From: Carallia brachiata
Taxonomy: Eukaryota; Streptophyta; Magnoliopsida; Malpighiales; Rhizophoraceae
NCBI GenBank assembly: GCA_021464245.1
Contig: JADCRB010000038.1
Coordinates: 2,642,772-2,706,771 of the forward strand
DNA: 64,000 nt
Direction: 5' to 3'
The position numbers and the translations under genes were made by a program. How positions within the stretch are numbered: the first letter of the stretch is position 1; each line of letters starts with the position of its first letter. Positions 25,609 to 37,098 of this stretch are shown here, piece after piece. The notes under the pieces were generated by a model. That model did no database searches, was not told where the DNA came from, and saw nothing but the letters and a program-made list of their open reading frames with translations.

Positions 25609-25724
25609 TCACTATATCTGGAAAACCGAATCAAACGAAAGTAGCAGAGAGCTTGCTCAGAGCCTTCGTCCTCGTTGCCAGTAATGACAATTCTACCTTT
25701 CTAACCTCGTATAGTAACGGCTGA

Positions 25725-27123
25725 TTGTGGTTCGGCTTTGACAGTTGCATATATCTCAGTTTGAAAGAAACGTATAGTGCAGGAATCCATTTGTCAAATT
25801 GGAATAGTAATGTTGCTATTGTTAGGTTCCTCAGAAGGGTCCAATTAACAGAACATATGAAGGGGTCATGCAAAACAGGTCATTGATCTTTGCAGTGGGG
25901 AGGGTTGCACTTAACATGACAGAAATTAGTTGCTACTTGTAATGACTGGATGGCTAATCATATGCTCACAATGCTCATCAAAATAATAGCTTTTCTTGTG
26001 AAGGCCTGTGTTCAATTGCGTGACTGGCAATCTGATTATATGCAGAAACGCTTAGAAAATGAGCAGAATTGTCAATCAAAACCATCCAAAACTGCAACAT
26101 GCAGTCGAACCTGTCAACCAAGACATCCAAAATTATACCGTGCAAATGGTACATGACCCAAAATCATGACGTCTGTTGTGCAATTCACATAATTAATTTT
26201 TTTTTATTTTTTAATAAATCTTATGGGAGATTTAGTAAAATTGTGAGCCGTGACGCGGTTCTTTTTTTGTTTTTTTTCCAAAAATATTTCACCTCGAAAA
26301 ATTCCAAATAAATTTCTATCCTCGGCCTTTGGATCTTTTAGCTCGTTGCAATCCATTTTTTCCTCTTTTGCCATTTTTCACATACGGTGTGATTATGGAT
26401 TAATGCCTAATAAATGATATTTATTTAAGTAATTTGCGAATTCCCTGTAACCAGACATCCGAGGAGTAGATTTAGAACAGTCCTGCAAGCTAGTGAAGGC
26501 CCAAATGGTAGAACTAAACAAATTGAAACACATTAAGTTTTCATCGGTAAATATTACCTTCTACTACAAATTCCTGATGGAGAATTACTTGTTCCTCCAC
26601 CAGAACTCCAAAATTCCGACAATAATAGTATCTCCTGATGATGGTAGCGAGGAACTTTGCTTGGCATTTGATCCCATGGCGGCTGAGAACTTAGTAACTG
26701 GTCCGATGGGCATCTTCATAGAACCAACTTCTTCCTTGCTATGCACACTTTCTGATTATGAAGCCCCTAGTCCTCCTGTGCATGGATTCTAGCTTACATG
26801 CGACAAGAAAATTCTTTTCCAAATTCTGACAATAGGATGTGGGCCACAAGAGATCTCACCTTGCAAGAGTTGATGGCTACTGAGCAGAGTTGCCATGAGA
26901 TGCGTCAAGTGATTAGCAGTGCAGACGAATTATACACCATACAAGCTGCTGCAATGTACCACAAAGCTGTCGCGTACAACAGCATTCCAGATCTTGGCAC
27001 ACAAAAGTGAGGCTTTTTTCAATTCTTGAAATCGTCCCAAGTACCTATAGCCGAATAAAAAATCTACCCTTTTGTGGTTTTGTACGTAGCATTACATCCT
27101 AAATGCTCTCTTTGGGTACATCA
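25725..27123. other. Between KH gene and SpoU gene; two unassigned open frames
   Basis: Contains two adjoining plus-strand frames, 26493-26792 (99 codons; middle part SPDDGSEELCLAFDPMAAEN) and 26798-27010 (70 codons; DLTLQELMATEQSCHEMRQV). They have more balanced composition than the surrounding DNA and only 5 bp between them. I recognise no domain in either. They could be a relic of one coding region, since a single frame change would join them. The rest of the stretch holds no visible gene. Confidence 0.3.
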
Positions 27124-29849
27124 CTACAAAATAAACACATGAAGCAAAACCAACAAATAGATGGCATCAAAGAATTCTCTCTTTCTTAGGCTGCAGCGTA
27201 TACAAAAAATGCCACCTGCAACTGCAACATTAAGAGACTCAAAATGTCCTGACATTGGTATGCTCACAAGCTCACATTCTTGCTGAGATTTCTCTGAAAG
27301 GCCATGTCCTTCATTTCCCAAAACCAAGCATAGTGGTACATCAGCTAAAGAATCTGCAAGCCCTTGAGACAACAGTGATACTGTTTTCAACTCATCATCA
27401 CCCTCTGGATGGCCGGCTAACATCTTCATTTGGAACTCATTTATAAGAGTTTCAAGATCATACCAATCACCAGAAACTATAGGAAGCTGAAAGGAGGCCC
27501 CTCGGCTTGCTCTTAGGGCTTTGCCACTGAAAGGATCACAACAGCCAGGAAGTAAGAAAACACCACCCTGTCAACCATCAGTTATGATTAGTAACTTCTG
27601 GTTCAATTGTGGATTGACGAAGAAACACTCAGATAAAATAGGCAGTCCAGTCAGTGGAGAATAAAAAATCCAATTGATTGAAGCAGAATGAAACATTCCA
27701 ATAATTGCAGCCATGTCATTGGTGATGCTGACAGGAACATGGAGCACTTACGTTTGACCGGGGGAATTGTAAAGGTTTCTTTAGGCAGTCTTAAATATCC
27801 AGCCTATTGGAATGAATGCAAATTGTCATATGAAGTAATAAAAATAAAATAAACGAATATTGTCATCATTGCTTGCCAATAGATCTTGTAAAATGCATGG
27901 CAATGTAGCTTTCCCATTGTCTAACTGGAGTGTAAGAATAGCAGAATGGGAATGTAACAAGATACAACAGAAGAGTCCCAAGTGCCATAGCAGTACAAGA
28001 GTAAAATTACTGGAGGACCAAAGCATAGAAACAACTCATGTTAAGCTGATATCTTTGCTTACCCATCTAAATGCTACAGCTGATCGGATTAATGTACCAA
28101 GGTTACCTGGGTCCTGCAACAAACAATTCTCATGAATTAGCAAATATGATTTTGCAGTACCTTCATCCTATTGCCAGCAATAACAATGTCATGAATCATC
28201 AGTAAAGAGCATTTTATGGGCTTGTCAGCAACAAAACATGAAAAGCAGTCAAGTTCCAAGGTCCAAAATATGCGAGGGGATCCAAAGAAATTCAAGTTTT
28301 TCTATGCAATAAAGGAATATCAATTTGCATATTGGCAGTCTTTCTAGATACAACAACCATGTAGCAAATTTGATTGCAGACTTTTTTATAGAATCCAGAA
28401 GGCAGATGTCCCTTCTGATTCTTTTGTGTCTGAAACATAGTAGGATCAATTAAATAGAAACTGATGGGCTATTTTGCTAACTATTAATCACTAATATATG
28501 AGCTACTTAAAAAAATAGAAGATAGAACCAGTAGAATTACAATATTTTCAGCCTTCTTGGAGCATGATACAGCCAAGAAATAGATAATGGTGTTTCAACA
28601 CAAACATGATCATACAACAAAGAAGTGAATAAACAACACAATTTCAATGATTGCAAGAATGACCTGGATTCCCTCAAGGACTAGAATTCGATGTGGAGAT
28701 GGGAACCACTTCCGGTAATCTGCACCCTTTCGACGATCATCAATCACAAAGTAGCTGGTAGGGAACTTCATAAGGGCAATTGCTTCAATGGACTCGGTAG
28801 ATTGTATCTGGGAAAGTTTTTTCATCACCACAGAGCTCACTCTCAAGGTATGGGTAGCAGAATTGTCGAGACCTTCGGGGACCTTGGCTTTGTCGAGAAG
28901 AAGTAAACAATCTGTTTGGACAGTCCTTTCTTTTAATGACTCCTGATGTCTATATATCTCCCTGTTTATGCACACAAGCATACAGCCATAACTTACAATC
29001 ACTACAAGCTAGATTTGAAACTTCACGGTGCATAATAATATCAAAGTTGGCTCACCCCACTTCCGAGCACGAATGTAGGAGAGCACTTACACTGAATAGT
29101 CGCTACAACAATAACATCAGACTATGCTGCCTCCCCTTAGTTCTTTAAAGAAAGGCATCCAACCTAGAACACATAAATATCAAATAGACGCCCCCCCTTT
29201 ACATCAGAGCTTGTAATTCATTTCAATTTAGTAAAAAAAGAACCTTGATTCAGTCTCTCAGGCTAAATATCGAAATATTACTTCTGAAGCCAAAATGGGG
29301 AAACTAATCACTACAAAATCGCAGTTGGAATTGTAGAAATTCAACCAACAACAATTAAGCAATAAATTGAAGTGAAAGAAAAGAATTATCATAACAATAC
29401 AAGCAAAGTGCCAATAAATTATAGCTTAATTGGTACTGGAGCGGTCTTTAAGCGTAAAGTCCGAGTTTGAATTTCAGTCCAATAAAAATATAAACAAAGT
29501 ATCGTGAATATAACAGATACCCAGATATGAATTTTCGATTTAGCATATGAAAAAAAAAAAAGAAAAAAATTTAAAAGAAAGAAAGAAAGAACCTGATAGG
29601 GGTGGTACCGACAACAAGAGCAGAAGCATGAGAGTGGCGGTAGGGGGAACTACGGGCGAGCTTGACACAGTGTTTGACAAATGGGTTTGAAGTGCTTGTT
29701 ATTGATTTCAAGCCAGCCGGCAGCAATGAACAATATTTCACCGCCGTTGCTGGGCCAACCGCATCGTCATTATCTTCGTCGTCCGATAGGTTACTACGCG
29801 AACTCAGAAGCAGCATAAGTGATGTTCGCGGCAAACAAGCTGTCGCCAT
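27124..29849 (-). CDS. SpoU/TrmH-family RNA 2'-O-ribose methyltransferase
   Basis: Four exons on the minus strand: 29849-29593, 28961-28664, 28113-28063 and 27567-27124. Frames join cleanly (phases 2, 0, 0). Exon 1 carries a substrate-binding-like part (NPFVKHCVKLARSSPYRHSH) ending VVGTTPIR. Exon 3 carries SpoU motif 1 (DPGNLGTLIRSAVAFRW). Exon 4 carries motif 2 (LVLGNEGHGLSE) and motif 3 (VSIPMSGHFESLNVAVAGGI), the knotted SAM site. The family methylates rRNA or tRNA riboses, and plant members of this length are often organellar; target and location are inferred, not shown. The C-terminus is odd: after AVAGGIF the frame runs CIRCSLRKREFF to a stop at 27124. One extra T in the T6 run would instead give LYTLQPKKERIL and a stop near 27167, the family-like ending. 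An alternative start is 24 nt upstream, at 29873. Confidence 0.8.
29420..29490 (+). repeat. tRNA-like SINE fragment in SpoU intron 1
   Basis: TATAGCTTAATTGGTA resembles a tRNA box A, and about 35 nt later GAGTTTGAATTTC resembles a box B. This is the head of a tRNA-derived plant SINE or a tRNA-like remnant. It lies in the intron between SpoU exons 1 and 2 on the opposite strand. No full element boundary was found. Confidence 0.4.
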
Positions 29850-29869
29850 CCCTGATGTGCATGTGCTCT

Positions 29870-29906
29870 GCATCTTCTTCTTCTTCTTCTTCTTCTTCTT
29901 CTTCTA
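29870..29906. repeat. (CTT)n microsatellite beside the SpoU start
   Basis: About twelve CTT units directly upstream of the SpoU gene's start region. It reads as a GAA repeat on the gene's own strand, so it would lie in the leader if the transcript starts further out. Likely variable in length between individuals. Confidence 0.85.
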
Positions 29907-30914
29907 ATCTGAAAGGTGAAAACGATTATTCAATCCGTTCGCGAAATGGGTCATCTGGGCTTGGGAGTGTTATCCTGTTTAGGCTTCTTGTGTTATGTTT
30001 AAATTTTAACTAGTTTCTACACTCGTGCGTATAAGAAAATAAATTTAAATTATATAATTATTATTTAAAATATAAAAATATAAAACCCAAAAAAAAAATA
30101 AATAAGGAAAGAATTTACGGTTTGACATGTTCTTTTTCAAGTAGCCGTTTTGCTTCCAATCCGTTAAAATCGTAAGTTTACTGAAGCGAACAAAAAACAC
30201 TTTCATAGGCCTACATACATGAAAAAAACATTGGCCCAAGTGCTTACTCCACTGATAACTTGTCTCGGTTAACTACAGGTGTCAGTTTTAAATTTTGAAA
30301 ATACAGTCGCATTAAATACTTGATGAAAAATTTTTACTGTCTTTCAAAATCTTATCTGAATTGGATGTTGAACAGTCTCAAACAAAAAAAAAATAAAAGA
30401 ATTTAGATAGAACTAAAAACATGTGGAATTACTAAGTTAGATGAAAGTTTTTTGAAGATATCTTATCATTCTAGCCAGGTAACATGTCTCATTATAAATT
30501 CTCTATCTTTTTATATTTCCTAATCTAGCTTTTATTTTTGTGTTGAGGATGAGCATAGATATATGTATGTTAGTCCTTCACTCTCTCTTCCTGTAGGTTC
30601 TCTGTTTTGGAGCATTGTCGTAATTTTTACTAACGTGGGTTTTTGGATTTTGGTAGGTAAAAGAGTTGGAAGATGAAAATCCAGCTCCAATGCTATGTGG
30701 GTTTTACAAATCTCCCCCACTTGATGTTGTATAGGAACTCAACTATTAAGAGCATCAACAAGCCGAAGAACCGTCGCAATATAAGAGACACGATTATAAT
30801 CAATCATCATGACTTATTTGACTGACATGGAGAAGGCCTTTGATTCACCAATATCAATGATGGCATTATATGATTTATGAAAACATAAAGACAATGGGTA
30901 TTAATACATATTAT
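29907..30914. other. Upstream of SpoU; no gene seen
   Basis: Presumed promoter of the minus-strand SpoU gene, followed by AT-rich DNA. No coding domain or RNA gene is recognisable. Confidence 0.4.
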
Positions 30915-31632
30915 ATTATAAGTGTTAGTATTTTGATTAATATTTCGATTAAAATTATTTTAATTAATATTTTGATTAAAATTAAAATTAATATATTTAA
31001 AATTAAATTTTAAATTGGTGTCTGACATTTGAGTTAAAATTCAATTATAAACACAATATTTTTTTATAAATAAATAGTTCTTAACGTTTTGGCTGAAGTC
31101 CAATTATGAATACAACTTTTTTTTTTGTAAAATTAGTTGTCAACGTTTTCACTGTAAAATAATTCAGTTTTTTTATATTATCTGACTATTTAATTTATAA
31201 AAAAGAAATTATATGTTAGATCATCTCCTTATAAGATGTAATGTTATTAAAAATATGATATAAGGAGGTGGTCTAATAGATAATATACTTCTTATTAAAT
31301 TAAACACTTAGATAACAAAAAAATATTAAATTATTCCATAGTGAAAACATTGGGAACTGATTTTAAAAAAAAAATGTTATATCCATAATTAGACCCTAAT
31401 TAAAACCTTAGAAACCAATTTTATAAAAAACAAACATTGTGTCTATAATTGAACTTTACGCCAAATGTCAGACACTAATTTAGAATTTTAGTCTTTCTAA
31501 AATAAGAAAAATAATTTTTAAAATATAAAAATAATAAATATATAAAAAATTATTAATTTTATTTTAAAATTATCAATTTTAATTCTAATTGAGATATTTT
31601 TTAAAACATTAATATTCAAAATACTAATATTT
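30915..31632. repeat. Long foldback (inverted-repeat) element
   Basis: The core 31001-31491 is inverted on itself. AAATTGGTGTCTGACATTTG at the left pairs with the reverse complement of CAAATGTCAGACACTAATTT at the right. Further in, ATTCAATTATAAACACAAT pairs with ATTGTGTCTATAATTGAA, and in the centre GATCATCTCCTTATA pairs with TATAAGGAGGTGGTC. Weaker pairing (GTTAGTATTTTGAT against ATTCAAAATACTAAT) extends the arms to about 30915 and 31632. It codes for nothing. A transcript would fold into a long hairpin. Confidence 0.8.
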
Positions 31633-32524
31633 TTTTTACATAAATATATGCATACTTGGACGCCATGCATTTGCCACAGTACCATGCCACTTGCTCTTTG
31701 CCGCAGTACCCTCGACCCGTATGAACAGGGTACTTGGACACTGGTTCAACTACGACCTGAATTCCAAACACAAAAAAAAATGATAATAATGATAAAACAA
31801 AACAATAACAAAATAAGTAAGAACACTCGAAGCATATGTTTCAAAGAACATTATCATCTAATGTGGTAGTCTGATTGGTTGATTGACATGCTTCTTCTAC
31901 TCAGGACTTTGTGTTTCGTGAGCTGCACTTGTTGAGGTTTGGCTTCTGAAACTGTCCAATAATATGTGATGCCCGCCTGCTCCGATTCACGACTCATTAG
32001 CACTTTGACGGTTTGTGAGAGTCTTAGTCAGACCCAATAGTACTTGGGAGGTAAGTCTCCTGTTATGAGTGGAATTAAATGGGTATAAAACGGGTAACCT
32101 TGATCCGATAATCGATATATCCGCGATAAATTTTTTTTTAATTAAAAAAAAAGATATGAAGAACATCCATCAAAAGGAGGGAGATTTTTCTTTACCTCCT
32201 CCATCCGCAAATAGTCCGTCTAACCTAAAGCCTATCAAAAACAAATGAGAAAACATAAACTTAATTGAGATTTCAAGCAAGTAGGAAACCATTTAGCTTG
32301 CAACAATGATTTAGATCAAGAGGTTGACCTGCTCTCTTTGGCGGCCTTTCACCATTTGTGCTTCTGTTCACAGCTCTGGTCCAAATTAAAACAAATTTCG
32401 CCATAAATCACAGGTTTTTGCAAGGCTTTTAAATTAATTGGCCAGTAACCTTATCATAACAAAATAATTAGATTAAAATGAATCAAAATAATTAAATTCC
32501 GAGTACCGAAAGAATTAATTAAAA
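31633..32524. other. Intergenic, no gene seen
   Basis: Mixed-composition DNA with no domain-bearing frame. About 31650-31760 is less AT-rich than its surroundings but unassigned. Confidence 0.4.
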
Positions 32525-32822
32525 AAGATAAAAAGAAATAACGGCATAATCATCAAGTATTTTCATCAGTCTAGCTTACCTGACAGCATTTTATCAATAA
32601 AAAAAATCTAACCAAAATTCCAGTGTTTTTGATCTTTTAATTCTGCAGAAGAAAGAGAGAAGAAGAATTGTACATAAGAAAGATAAAAAGAAGGCAGCCA
32701 CACAATCATCCAAGTATGTTCATCAATCTAGCTTGCCTGACGGCATTAGATCAATAAAGAAAATTTACGAAAAATCTAAAAATCTGCAGGAGAAAGAGAG
32801 AAGAAGAATTGTATGCAAGAGA
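32525..32822. repeat. Imperfect two-copy tandem duplication, period about 141-155 bp
   Basis: AAAGATAAAAAGAA, ATCATC(C)AAGTAT, TCTAGCTT.CCTGAC.GCAT and CTGCAG.AGAAAGAGAGAAG occur in this order twice (from 32525 and from about 32680). The copies differ by substitutions and small gaps. Confidence 0.7.
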
Positions 32823-32969
32823 CTTCCAATTCTGAATTCACCGTTTACCTGTGGAAGTTTTGCCATTAGGAAAGACCCTTTGCTCGCCTCTGCCTCCTAT
32901 GGTGATACGGGTGCTAGCATCAAGGTAGGTAACTTCACATTCGCCATATTATTTTTGGATAAATCCTAA
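32733..32969 (+). other. Unassigned 78-codon open frame
   Basis: The frame overlaps the tandem duplication and then reads PFTCGSFAIRKDPLLASASY. It is followed at about 32922 by AAG/GTAGGT, which looks like a splice donor. It might be a lone 5' exon or a relic. I recognise no family and no partner exon downstream. Confidence 0.2.
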
Positions 32970-33011
32970 TTTTATCTATATAGATAGATTAGTTTTTAAA
33001 GATAGTAGTTA

Positions 33012-33775
33012 AATAAAATTAAAATTAGTTGAGTAATTGTTTAATTGAGTTGAAATTTAGTGATGATTATTTGATTAAAAAATAAAAAATAAAAAAATCC
33101 AAAATTTAAAGAATTTGCCACCTAAGCGAAAATACCTATAAAATAGATGAGACGTTTCGCTCTCTTTGTAATTTAATATAAAATTAGAAAAAATTTAAAT
33201 CTTAAATTTAAGGAATTTGCCACTTAATTAAAAATGACCTTTAGAATGAATGAGAACATTTATCTCTCCTTTGTAATTTAATATATGAAAATTAGTTGAG
33301 TAGTTGTTTAATTGAATTGAAATTGGGTGATTATTATTTGATTAAAAATAAAAAAAATAAAATCCTAAATTTAAGGAATTTGTCACTTAAGTAAAAATGA
33401 CTTGGATGAGAATATTTCTCTCTCCTTTGTAATTTAATAAGAGGGCTCACTCAATGCACAAAGTACTTCCTGATTTAGTGCGGGGGTAGGGAGAGGATAG
33501 GTGCATATGTACGCAACTTTTTTCTTATATTTCTACAAAGAAACTGTTTCCACACCTCGAATCCATGACCTCGTGATTAGGAGCAACCCGATCGTTGCGC
33601 CAAAACCCAGCCTCCTCCTCCTTAAATTTAGGATTTATTTTTTTAATTACATCATTTGTAATTTAATATAAAATTAAAAAAAATAAATCCTGAATTTAAA
33701 GAATTTGTTACTTAAGTGAAACTGGCTGCCAAATAAATGAGAACATTTCTCTCTTTTTGTAATTTAGTATATTAT
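33012..33775. repeat. Long-short-long-short tandem array interrupted by a SINE
   Basis: Four units each end with CTCTCTTTGTAATTTAAT or a close variant. Units 1 and 3 (about 33012-33178 and 33287-33438) carry an extra block, TTAGTTGAGTA.TTGTTTAATTGA..TTGAAATT. Units 2 and 4 (about 33179-33286 and 33625-33775) lack it. The shared part contains AATTTAA.GAATTTG.CAC.TAA. The higher-order period is therefore a long-plus-short dimer. A SINE sits between units 3 and 4. Confidence 0.75.
33441..33612 (-). mobile_element. Au-like plant SINE
   Basis: On the minus strand it begins GGCTGGGTTTTGGCGCAACG, followed by a box B-like TCATGGATTCGAGGTG. It then has the hallmark TGGAAACAGTTTCTTTG, GTTGCGTACATATGCACC and CCCCGC, ending near GTGCATTGAGTGAGCCCTC. 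This succession of motifs is typical of the widespread tRNA-derived Au family of plant SINEs. It is about 170 bp and close to full length. It is inserted in the tandem array at a TTTGTAATTTAAT unit end. Confidence 0.8.
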
Positions 33776-35819
33776 ATGGATATAAATTATAGGCAATTCA
33801 ACCATCAATCAATTGTAACTGGCTGAATTGTGTTTCATTTGCTGGTATTTGAATTTGATAATTTTTAATTTACTTACCGACCCAATAAAGAAAAATTAAA
33901 AAAAAAGACAAATTTTTATTGCGGAGGAGAGTCTGAATTCGACTGGTGTTTTTTATTATTTTTTAATATTTTTTTAAATATCATATCTATACAACTGAGA
34001 TAGTGGGCATACATAAAATATACATACATACTTAAAAAAATGTTATTTGAATAGTATATTAAGCTGTATGTGTATTATAAATTTTTTGGCCAAAACATAA
34101 TTGAAAAAATCCTGAAACTCACGCCCGTTTGATGTTTCGTCTGAATTATGTAGTGCGATCCACCCAACAATGGTGTGTGAAATTATTGCATTTCGTATTA
34201 CATAATCGGAATCGTTACTCAAATCATTAAATATAATGAAAATTTATTACATGTACGTAATTTTATATGAAATCGAGATACATTTATTTTTGACATCGAG
34301 AAATACATTCTGCAAGTTAAGACCTTAAATATTATTTCAAATGATTACTGACTTTGTTAACTAAACGTGGGATCAAAAGTTCGATTCTCACCACTTTCTC
34401 TTCTCTTCTCCTTTATATGAATTTAATCATTTCCTAAAAGTAGAAAAGAAAAATTATGCAAGCCAAAAAAAAAAATGTGCCAACTAATATTTTCATAATG
34501 ATCTAGCCATTGAATTGAAAATGTTAGAAACTTTTAGTCCAATTAAATACTTAACGGGTTTAACCATTATTCTTTAATTGATATAAATAATTTAATAATT
34601 TATGTACATTATATATAAAATATTAATATGTGAATTCTTGTAATATATAAAAAAATAAGTATTGCATGTGTTATACATATTATATTTGATAAATTTAAAT
34701 ATACGAATTTGTAGTTCCATGTACGATAACATTAAACAGTTTAATAAATGTGATTTATAAAATGTTTTGTAATCTAACACTTTATTTTAAAGTAATTCAC
34801 ATGCTTTTTTGAAAAAGGAAATCTTCTAAGGTGGGAAAATTACTTTTTAAATTTAATATGATTTCATGTATTTTCTTAAAAATGTGATGAGTATATAAAA
34901 GGACAAAGAAATAAAAAGTATGCGAATAGCAATTTGAGTTTAAAAAAAAAAAAAAACATGATAAAAAGAAGAGCTATTTGACCAAACAGAAAAAATCATA
35001 ACCGAATTACGGTGAACCACGGTCATAGTTAACTAATCGATTCACTAATTTTTCATCGATTTGAAAAGTCATCAGTTTTAAGGTCAAATTAAATTAGATT
35101 TGAGTCAATTCTCAAATTTTCAATTCAACTAATTGGTTCAGTCAAGTTCTCAGAACACTGGTGCAAATAAGGACACACAATCCATTTTGCTGCGAAGAAA
35201 TTTCATGGATTTTTGTCGCTTGCAATCACAATGATGCTGTGGTATTGGTTCGTAGAACATTGAACCATCATCAGCTATCCAAGGCCATGAAGAGTTTAGG
35301 TAGAGTTCTTGGGATCAAACTTGAGAACTGATCATCATTGAGTTTAGGTAGTAGCTTTGCCTCACAAAACCCGACTCGACATTTCCTATTTTTCACGATC
35401 TAGTCACTTCTCAGCCACTCAAAATTCAGCTCAATCAATCATCTTATCCTTCAAAATAAGGAATTTGTTGAATGTAGCATGCCATAACTTCAATAGATTA
35501 CGTGTATCTTAATTTTTCAATCGTCTATTAATCATTTAATCGTCTACTAACTTCTAATATTTTATTTTAAAAAGAATAAAACGCTATCTTATTTTAAAAT
35601 GACTCTTGAGTATTTTTTATTTTTAATTTTTATTTATTTATTTTTATAAGATTGGGCGTCCAAATGTCATTTTGCTATAACTTTTATGTGTATCTTAATA
35701 AGTTAACTTTAACCGACTTAGTTGAAAATAAATCATCTATTAGAAACTTTGAAACTCACAAAGATGACCTTTTGCATGCAAAGTGCTCGAGGAATGAGGA
35801 TGATCCGACCTAGAGTTAA
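33776..35819. other. Repeat-rich intergenic DNA
   Basis: No gene recognised. A tRNA box B-like GATCAAAAGTTCGATTCTC lies at about 34371-34389. At about 34975-35161 a degraded CCGGTT-family fragment ends CAGTCAAGTTCTCAGAACA. The remainder is AT-rich. Confidence 0.45.
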
Positions 35820-36463
35820 TGTTGTAAAAATCGGACTGATCATTGAATCAGAAAGTTTAGTGATTCAAGGTTAAATCAGTTTAACTAAAAATTAAACTGG
35901 TAAAATCGGTATTTAATATTAAATATATAAAAAATAAATATTTATATATATTATACTTAAAAATTTATATGTACAATGTAATATTATAATATATATGTAT
36001 ATATTGATATACTTACATTTATAAATTTAAAATAAATGATTAACAATTTATTAAAAAATAAAATTAACAAATTAAGAAAATTAATAATTATCTTAACAAA
36101 AAGAGAAAATAGAAAGTGTTAATGTATTAATTATATAGGATGGTGTATGTATTATATAAGAAGAATGACAAAATAATAAGTAAAAAAAAAAGAGTTTACA
36201 ATAAATTGTAAGTTGGTCTAATGATACGAGACTTATCTTTTTTATTGGAAGTCAAAGGTTCAAAACCCAACTTTTACAAAATAATGTGAAATTTTTTCTA
36301 ATTATTAAATCCGGTCAACTCGAGACCGGTTCACCAGTTCGTTGATCGGGTTTTGATCGGTCTAATTTGATATCATTTTTAAGTTAAATCTGGACCGAAC
36401 TTTTGACTGATCACAAATTTGACCAGTAGAACTGACCGGTCTAATCCAAGTTTAAGAACATTA
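35820..36463. repeat. CCGGTT-family TIR element, copy 3, with a tRNA-like core
   Basis: Starts AATGTTGTAAAAATCGGACTG and ends GACCGGTCTAATCCAAGTTTAAGAACATT, so the terminal AATGTT/AACATT are inverted. The flanks CTAGAGTT and CATAGAGTT are similar. The interior at about 36205-36275 has GTTGGTCTAATGATACGAGA and AAAGGTTCAAAACCC, spaced like a tRNA box A and box B. Confidence 0.6.
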
Positions 36464-37098
36464 CATAGAGTTTGGTGGTGGGAGATACACGTTATAACAA
36501 ACAACACCAATTGTCCCGGATCGATATCATTGTCCAATGGACGACATGAAATGCAGCCCTCCCCAAATTCTTCTCTCTCTCTCTCTCTCCTTTTGTTTTT
36601 TTTTTTTTTACCAAACAATCCTCCCAACCACTTTCTTTCCATAAAAAAATATAAATTCATAAGTCAATAAGTAATTCATATAATTTTGTTAAAATAAATC
36701 ACCTTAAAAATTTATTTCATTTATAAGAGTGTCAAATTTTAACTTGACATCGCGTGAAAAAATTCAACTCAAACTCAACTCGGAAGTATGACAAAAACAA
36801 CTTAATCCAATTAACTGCGTATTTGAAATGATCCGAATCCGTCCAAACTCGTCGCAAACGACATGAGGGGGTCAATTGGAAGAAAGAAATAAAACAGGAA
36901 GTAAAAAGTCTAGCTAGTATAACGGTAAAGTTCTGCCAACGGTCATACAAAATTCGAATTCGAACAAATCCGCCCCCTACTGCAAAACCAAAAGACCCAA
37001 AATTTACTCAATTTCCTTTTTCTACGAAACCTAAACACATTCTTGCAGCGAGAAGAAAGCTTTTGACTTCACCAACACGCCCAATCTTTTTGTTTTTG
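36464..37098. other. Upstream region and leader of the kinesin gene
   Basis: Contains a CT microsatellite at about 36571-36588 followed by a T-run, and a tRNA-like stretch at 36909-36965 (CTAGCTAGTATAACGGTAAA, then AATTCGAATTCGAA). It then holds the probable 5' UTR of the kinesin. No TATA box was assigned with confidence. Confidence 0.4.

Noticed and set aside
29420..29490. Functional tRNA gene
   Set aside because: Box A and box B resemblance only; the arms do not pair into a cloverleaf by eye, so a SINE-type remnant is more likely.
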